Assembly: GCA_026416655.1 (NCBI GenBank)
Contig: JAOAES010000117.1
Location: forward strand, 1 to 9,633
Direction: 5' to 3'
DNA length: 9,633 bases
Origin: Fimbriimonadales bacterium
Lineage (GTDB): Bacteria; Armatimonadota; Fimbriimonadia; Fimbriimonadales; GBS-DC
The notes below the pieces were generated by a model that worked only from the letters and a program-made list of their open reading frames with translations, made no database searches and was not told where the DNA came from. This document shows, one piece after another, positions 6,024 through 9,633 of the stretch. The translations under genes and the position numbers were made by a program. Position 1 is the stretch's first letter. Every line of letters begins with the position of its first letter.

Positions 6024-7619
6024 ATGGAACGCATCGTCGTCAAAAGTCCTGCGGACGGCAGCGTAGTGGGGGAGGTCGCGGTCACGCCCACAGCGCATAT
6101 CGGCTCGATGGTGGAGCGAGCGCATCGAGCGTTTCTGGCATGGCGCGAGGTTCCGTTGCCTGAGCGCGTCGAGCCGCTGCGTCGTCTGAAGCGGCTGATT
6201 CTTCGCGAGCGCCACGCTATTGCCGAGCTGGTCGCGCGTGAGCAGGGCAAACCGTGTATCGAGGCGATGATTGTGGAGTTATTCCCACCCCTCGACGTGA
6301 GTGCGTTCCTGATGTATGAAGGCGTGCGTCTGCTGCAACCCCGCCGTGTGCGCTCCAAAAACCCGTTTTTTAGCGACCGACGCAGCACCTACTACTTTCA
6401 CCCCTATGGCGTGTGGGCAGTGATTGCCCCGTGGAACTACCCGTTCACCATTCCGATGACCCAGTTGATGGCGCTCACGCTGTCGGGCAACGCCGCGCTG
6501 CTGAAACCCTCGCCGCTGACCCCGCTTACCGGCGCGAAGATTGTGGAACTGTTCGAACAGGCGGGCTTTCCGGAGGGGCTGGTGCAGGTCGTTCAGGGCG
6601 GCGCACCGCAGGGCGAGGCGATGCTTGCCCACCCCACAGTGCGCGGCGTGATTTTTACGGGCAGTGTGCCCATCGGGCGGCGCGTCGCTGAGCAAGCCGC
6701 CCAAACGAACAAAAAAGTCATTCTGGAACTCGGCGGTAAAGACCCCGCGATTGTGCTTTCAGATGCCGATTTGAAACACACCGCGCAGGGCATCGCTTGG
6801 GCGGCGATGGTCAACGCTGGGCAGACCTGCGCCTCCGTCGAGCGCGTCTACGTGGAACGGCGACTCTACGAGCCGTTTCTGAACGCCCTGCACGGAGAAC
6901 TCGCCCAAATTCGAGTCGGACACCCGCTCCACTCGGAGACCGACATGGGACCCGTCGTCGCCCGATTCCAGTTGGAGCGCGTGCAACGGCATATCGAGGA
7001 CGCCTGCATGAAAGGCGGGCGCGTCCTCTTGGGCGGGCGCGTACGCGCTGACCTGGGCGAACTCTACCATGAACCAACGCTCGTCGCCGATGCCACCGAT
7101 GAGATGCTCGGCATGCAGGAGGAAACGTTCGGACCGCTGGTGATGGTGCAGCCTGTTGACAGCGCGGAAGAAGCGGTGCGCAAGGCGAACGCGAGCGCGT
7201 TTGGACTGACGGCGTCGATATGGACGCGCGATCCGCGCAAGGCACAGCGGCTCGCGCCCATGCTCGAATGCGGCTCCGTCAGCGTGAACTCCCATATCGT
7301 GGCGTATGGCGACAGCTACGGCGTATGGGGCGGATTCAAGGACTCCGGCGTCGGACGCACGCACGGCGAGTTCGGACTGTATGAACTTGTCCAGCCACAG
7401 TACGTCAGCGAGGTCTACACGGGCAAGCCCGAACTATGGTGGTATCCCTACAGCGAGCGAGTGCATCGGATTACCGACTGGCTGATGGAGTTTCTGGCTG
7501 CGCCGAGCCTGAAACTGGGGGGCAAGACCGTGCGCCGACTGCTGCCCGAGATGCGCTACCTGACCCGGCACTTCTCCCCGCTGAAGATGACGGGAGGGAT
7601 GGTGAGATATCTTCGGTAA
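6024..7619 (+). CDS. Aldehyde dehydrogenase family protein with C-terminal extension
   Basis: A NAD(P)-dependent enzyme oxidising an aldehyde to the acid; the substrate cannot be told from sequence. The catalytic set is complete: Asn138 in PWNYP (oxyanion hole), Lys161, the FTGS cofactor turn (211-214), Glu235 in LELGGKDP, the nucleophile Cys269 in NAGQTCAS and Glu367 in EETFGP. The usual KPSE cofactor motif is KPSP here. Losing that Glu, which holds the adenosine ribose of NAD, suggests NADP use is possible. The normal fold ends near residue 462; about 70 more residues follow, beginning with WWYPYSERV and rich in aromatics and basics. ATG6024 is the earliest start because TGA lies in frame at 6015. 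AAAAGG is only 1 nt from it, too close to be a normal ribosome site. A SOS-box-like palindrome lies just upstream. Confidence 0.93.
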   Translation: MERIVVKSPADGSVVGEVAVTPTAHIGSMVERAHRAFLAWREVPLPERVEPLRRLKRLILRERHAIAELVAREQGKPCIEAMIVELFPPLDVSAFLMYEGVRLLQPRRVRSKNPFFSDRRSTYYFHPYGVWAVIAPWNYPFTIPMTQLMALTLSGNAALLKPSPLTPLTGAKIVELFEQAGFPEGLVQVVQGGAPQGEAMLAHPTVRGVIFTGSVPIGRRVAEQAAQTNKKVILELGGKDPAIVLSDADLKHTAQGIAWAAMVNAGQTCASVERVYVERRLYEPFLNALHGELAQIRVGHPLHSETDMGPVVARFQLERVQRHIEDACMKGGRVLLGGRVRADLGELYHEPTLVADATDEMLGMQEETFGPLVMVQPVDSAEEAVRKANASAFGLTASIWTRDPRKAQRLAPMLECGSVSVNSHIVAYGDSYGVWGGFKDSGVGRTHGEFGLYELVQPQYVSEVYTGKPELWWYPYSERVHRITDWLMEFLAAPSLKLGGKTVRRLLPEMRYLTRHFSPLKMTGGMVRYLR

Positions 7620-7641
7620 GATGAGGTCAGGCTGCGGCGGT

Positions 7642-7655
7642 GCTGCGCAGGCAGC
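7642..7655 (+). terminator. Weak hairpin downstream of the aldehyde dehydrogenase
   Basis: GCTGC-GCAG-GCAGC forms a five-pair GC stem with a four-base loop, 22 nt after the dehydrogenase stop and before the ribBA -10 box. There is no T-tract. It may help termination or simply reflect GC-rich sequence. The rest of the 63-nt gap holds only the ribBA -10; there is no room for, and no trace of, an FMN riboswitch. Confidence 0.2.
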
Positions 7656-7670
7656 GAAGTGTCCTGTAGG

Positions 7671-7676
7671 TATAAT
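7671..7676 (+). promoter_or_regulatory. -10 box (TATAAT) for ribBA, leaderless spacing
   Basis: A perfect TATAAT, again preceded by AGG (TAGGTATAAT), ends 6 nt before the GTG start codon. Seven bases on from the box is the G of that GTG, so the predicted mRNA has no leader at all. The hexamer 17 bp upstream, CAGGCA, is a poor -35. Confidence 0.6.
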
Positions 7677-7682
7677 TAGGGC

Positions 7683-8954
7683 GTGAAACCGGAAACGACG
7701 GAGCGCGACCCGCAGGTGTTTGCAACCGTCGAGGAAGCCGTCGAGGTTATTCGCGCGGGGGGCATGCTCATCGTGGTCGATGACGAAGACCGCGAGAACG
7801 AGGGCGACTTCCTGATGGCAGCGGAGAAAGTCACGCCCGAAGCGGTGAACTTCATGGTGGTACACGGGCGCGGTTTGCTCTGCCTGCCGACGGACGGCGC
7901 ACGCCTCGATGAGTTGGGCATCCCGATGATGACCAAAGCGAACACTGCGCAGTTCGGCACGCCGATGGCGGAAGCCATCGACGCCCGCGAAGGCATCAGC
8001 ACGGGCATCTCGGCGTTTGACCGCGCGCTCACCATCCAGAAGTTCTGCGACCCGAACGCCAAACCCGACGATTTCGTGCGCCCCGGACATGTGTTTCCCC
8101 TGCGGGCTGCGCCGGGCGGGGTGCTGCGCCGCGCGGGGCATACCGAAGCCGCCGTCGACCTCGCGCGCCTGGCAGGGCTGTTCCCCGCGGGCGTGATTTG
8201 CGAGATCCTGAACGAGGACGGCTCGATGGCGCGCCTGCCCCAGCTCATCGAAATCGCCCGCAAGCACGGACTGAAGATTCTCACCATCGCCGATCTCATC
8301 GCTTACCGTCGTCAGCACGAGAAACTCATTCGACGCGCCGCGCCGCCCGTGTTCCTGCCTACCCGCTACGGCGAGTTCACTGTCTACACCTACGAGTCGG
8401 AAGTCGACCCGAACCCCTACCTCGCGCTGGTGATGGGCAAAGTGGACGATGGCGAACCCGTGCTGGTGCGGATGCACTCCAGCTGCCTCACGGGCGATTT
8501 GCTCGGCTCGCTGCGGTGCGATTGCGGTTCGCAACTGGAGCTTGCTTTGCGCAAAATCGCCGAAGCGGGGCGCGGCGTGCTGGTCTACATCCTGCAGGAA
8601 GGGCGCGGTATCGGCATCGTGAACAAACTGCGCGCCTATCACCTGCAGGAACACGGGCTGGACACCGTCGAGGCGAACCAAGCGCTGGGCTTCAAGCCTG
8701 ACCTGCGCGAGTACGGACTGGGCGCGCAGGTGCTGGTGGACTTAGGCGTGCGCAAAATCCGCTTGATGACCAACAACCCCAAGAAAATCGCGGGGCTGGA
8801 GGGCTACGGGCTGGAGATTGTGGAGCATGTGCCGCTCGTCTCGCCCCCGACGCCTTACAACATCCGTTACCTGCGCACGAAAGCCGAGAAGCTGGGACAC
8901 CTGCTGCCCCTGAACGCGCTCACGAGCGAGGAGCAATCGCCCCCGCACTCCTGA
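7683..8954 (+). CDS. ribBA: Bifunctional DHBP synthase / GTP cyclohydrolase II
   Basis: Carries out two entry steps of riboflavin synthesis: ribulose 5-phosphate to dihydroxybutanone phosphate, and GTP to the pyrimidine intermediate. The RibB half (about 10-210) has DDEDRENEGD with the metal-binding Glu38 region (33-42), HGRGLLC, STGISAFDRA, RPGHVFPLRA and GGVLRRAGHTEAAVDL with His153. The RibA half (about 225-410) has the zinc cysteines 268/279/281 in SSCLTGDLLGSLRCDCG, EGRGIG and TNNPKKI. The segment that usually reads GT-x-[FY]-T-V is GTPMAEAID here. The protein is 423 residues, slightly long but typical. It starts with GTG: in-frame TAG at 7677 leaves GTG7683 as the first candidate, matching the leaderless promoter. 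Its last 35 bp overlap the convergent GT9 gene. Confidence 0.97.
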   Translation: MKPETTERDPQVFATVEEAVEVIRAGGMLIVVDDEDRENEGDFLMAAEKVTPEAVNFMVVHGRGLLCLPTDGARLDELGIPMMTKANTAQFGTPMAEAIDAREGISTGISAFDRALTIQKFCDPNAKPDDFVRPGHVFPLRAAPGGVLRRAGHTEAAVDLARLAGLFPAGVICEILNEDGSMARLPQLIEIARKHGLKILTIADLIAYRRQHEKLIRRAAPPVFLPTRYGEFTVYTYESEVDPNPYLALVMGKVDDGEPVLVRMHSSCLTGDLLGSLRCDCGSQLELALRKIAEAGRGVLVYILQEGRGIGIVNKLRAYHLQEHGLDTVEANQALGFKPDLREYGLGAQVLVDLGVRKIRLMTNNPKKIAGLEGYGLEIVEHVPLVSPPTPYNIRYLRTKAEKLGHLLPLNALTSEEQSPPHS

Positions 8955-9633
8955 GCAGCGGCTGCACCGCCGCCATCACCTCGTCGACCGTAATCCACTG
9001 CAGGCACTCCTTGCGCATGCACTTGTCGGGCGGGCAGGCGGTACAGAGTGGACGCTTATACAGGGCGCGAGCGCGCTGCCCGTAAGGTCCCGTGCGGTCG
9101 GGGCTGGTGGGACCGTAGAGCGACACGACGGGCACTCGAAACGCCGCTGCGATGTGCGCTGTGCCCGTGTCGCCGCAAATATGCACAGCGGAGCGTTCCA
9201 CTACCGCCATCGCTTCTTTGAGCGTAGTGCGCCCAATCAGGCTGCGCAGGGGACGCTTTTTGAGTTCACGCAGGCGTTCCTCAAGGGGCTTATCGCCCGG
9301 TCCGCCCACAAACACGACTGGCACGCCCCACTCCGCCTCGATTCGATCCGAGAGTTCGGCGAACTTCGCGATGTCCCAGCGTTTCCACTCCCTGCCTGCG
9401 GAGGGGTTCATGCTGATGAGGGGCTTGCCGTCCGCGCCGAGTTGCGCCAGCTTGTAGGCGACCTGCTGGCGCGCCTCGTCGGGCACATAGAGCGGGAACT
9501 CCACCGGCGGCTCAGGCAGGTTCGCGTCGTCCGGCGAGGCGTATAAATCGGGAAACTCGCCCGATGCGCCCAGCCAGCGCGCCGCGTCCAGATACTGTTG
9601 CACCACATGGCGGTCAGGACGCTCCGGAATAGG
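8920..9633 (-). CDS. Glycosyltransferase family 9 (heptosyltransferase-type), 5' end cut off
   Basis: Transfers a sugar, typically ADP-heptose, to the LPS core at the cytoplasmic face of the inner membrane. The frame is open to the window end; 237 C-terminal residues are visible, starting in the PIPERPDRH...QYLDAARWLGA linker typical of GT9. The C-terminal Rossmann domain shows MNPSAGREWKRW, VFVGGPGD and the nucleotide-sugar site CGDTGTAHIAAAFRVPVVSLYG followed by PTSPDRTGPYG. The cysteine-rich CTACPPDKCMRKECLQWI tail is common in heptosyltransferases. The acceptor and sugar cannot be decided; WaaF/WaaC/WaaQ-like activities all fit. An internal GTG at 9606 is not the real start. The stop overlaps the end of ribBA by 35 bp on the opposite strand, with no gap for a terminator. 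Confidence 0.92.
   Translation of the reverse strand, partial: PIPERPDRHVVQQYLDAARWLGASGEFPDLYASPDDANLPEPPVEFPLYVPDEARQQVAYKLAQLGADGKPLISMNPSAGREWKRWDIAKFAELSDRIEAEWGVPVVFVGGPGDKPLEERLRELKKRPLRSLIGRTTLKEAMAVVERSAVHICGDTGTAHIAAAFRVPVVSLYGPTSPDRTGPYGQRARALYKRPLCTACPPDKCMRKECLQWITVDEVMAAVQPLLRSAGAIAPRS

Noticed and set aside
6549..6560. 12-bp palindrome CTGTTCGAACAG
   Set aside because: It lies in the dehydrogenase coding sequence (codons for ELFEQAG) and does not match a LexA box because the arms have the wrong spacing.
7620..7682. FMN riboswitch before ribBA
   Set aside because: The 63-nt gap is too short and lacks the conserved FMN-element segments; the promoter is at its far end.
8955..8965. 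Hairpin GCAG-CGG-CTGC after the ribBA stop as terminator
   Set aside because: Only four pairs, no T-tract, and inside the GT9 coding sequence.
9604..9606. GTG9606 as the GT9 start
   Set aside because: The frame continues upstream to the window end with family-typical residues (PERPDRH), so the true start is outside the window.

Overview
The window is a GC-rich, gene-dense stretch of bacterial chromosome. It carries six complete protein genes of known family or clear type, one complete gene of unknown family, and two genes cut by the window ends. No mobile element, CRISPR array, tRNA or rRNA is visible. The GT9 heptosyltransferase-type gene at the right end suggests a diderm (LPS-making) bacterium. 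Two strong -10 boxes placed right against start codons suggest that leaderless mRNAs are normal in this organism. An Armatimonadota-like or other deep-branching, possibly thermophilic lineage would fit, but that is a weak guess and the sequence does not settle it.

Layout: (a) 2-229, the 3' end of a DUF2071/YqjF-type gene. (b) 249-5598, a rightward run: topA (DNA topoisomerase I), mutY (A/G-specific adenine glycosylase), argH (argininosuccinate lyase) and a six-helix membrane protein. The genes are 6 nt apart, 9 nt apart and overlapping by 1 nt. argH appears to have its own -10 box, which contains the mutY stop codon. (c) 5595-5933/5951, a leftward gene for a small helical protein of unknown family, convergent with the membrane-protein gene. 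A stable hairpin sits at their shared 3' ends. (d) 5952-6023, a divergent intergenic region with a perfect 7-bp-arm palindrome that matches the Gram-positive/mycobacterial LexA (SOS) box. (e) 6024-7619, an aldehyde dehydrogenase with an unusual C-terminal extension. (f) 7683-8954, bifunctional ribBA (riboflavin synthesis) with a GTG start directly downstream of a perfect TATAAT. (g) 8920-9633, a leftward GT9 glycosyltransferase whose 3' end overlaps ribBA by 35 bp.

The genes are mostly housekeeping: DNA topology and oxidative-damage repair (topA, mutY), the last step of arginine synthesis (argH), the start of flavin synthesis (ribBA) and envelope sugar transfer (GT9). They do not form one pathway. 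I did not find an obviously new multi-gene system. The parts most worth a second look are regulatory: the SOS-like operator between the unknown small gene and the aldehyde dehydrogenase, and the repeated AGGTANAAT-like -10 motif with leaderless starts. A few family-atypical residues in MutY, RibBA and the aldehyde dehydrogenase are also worth checking.
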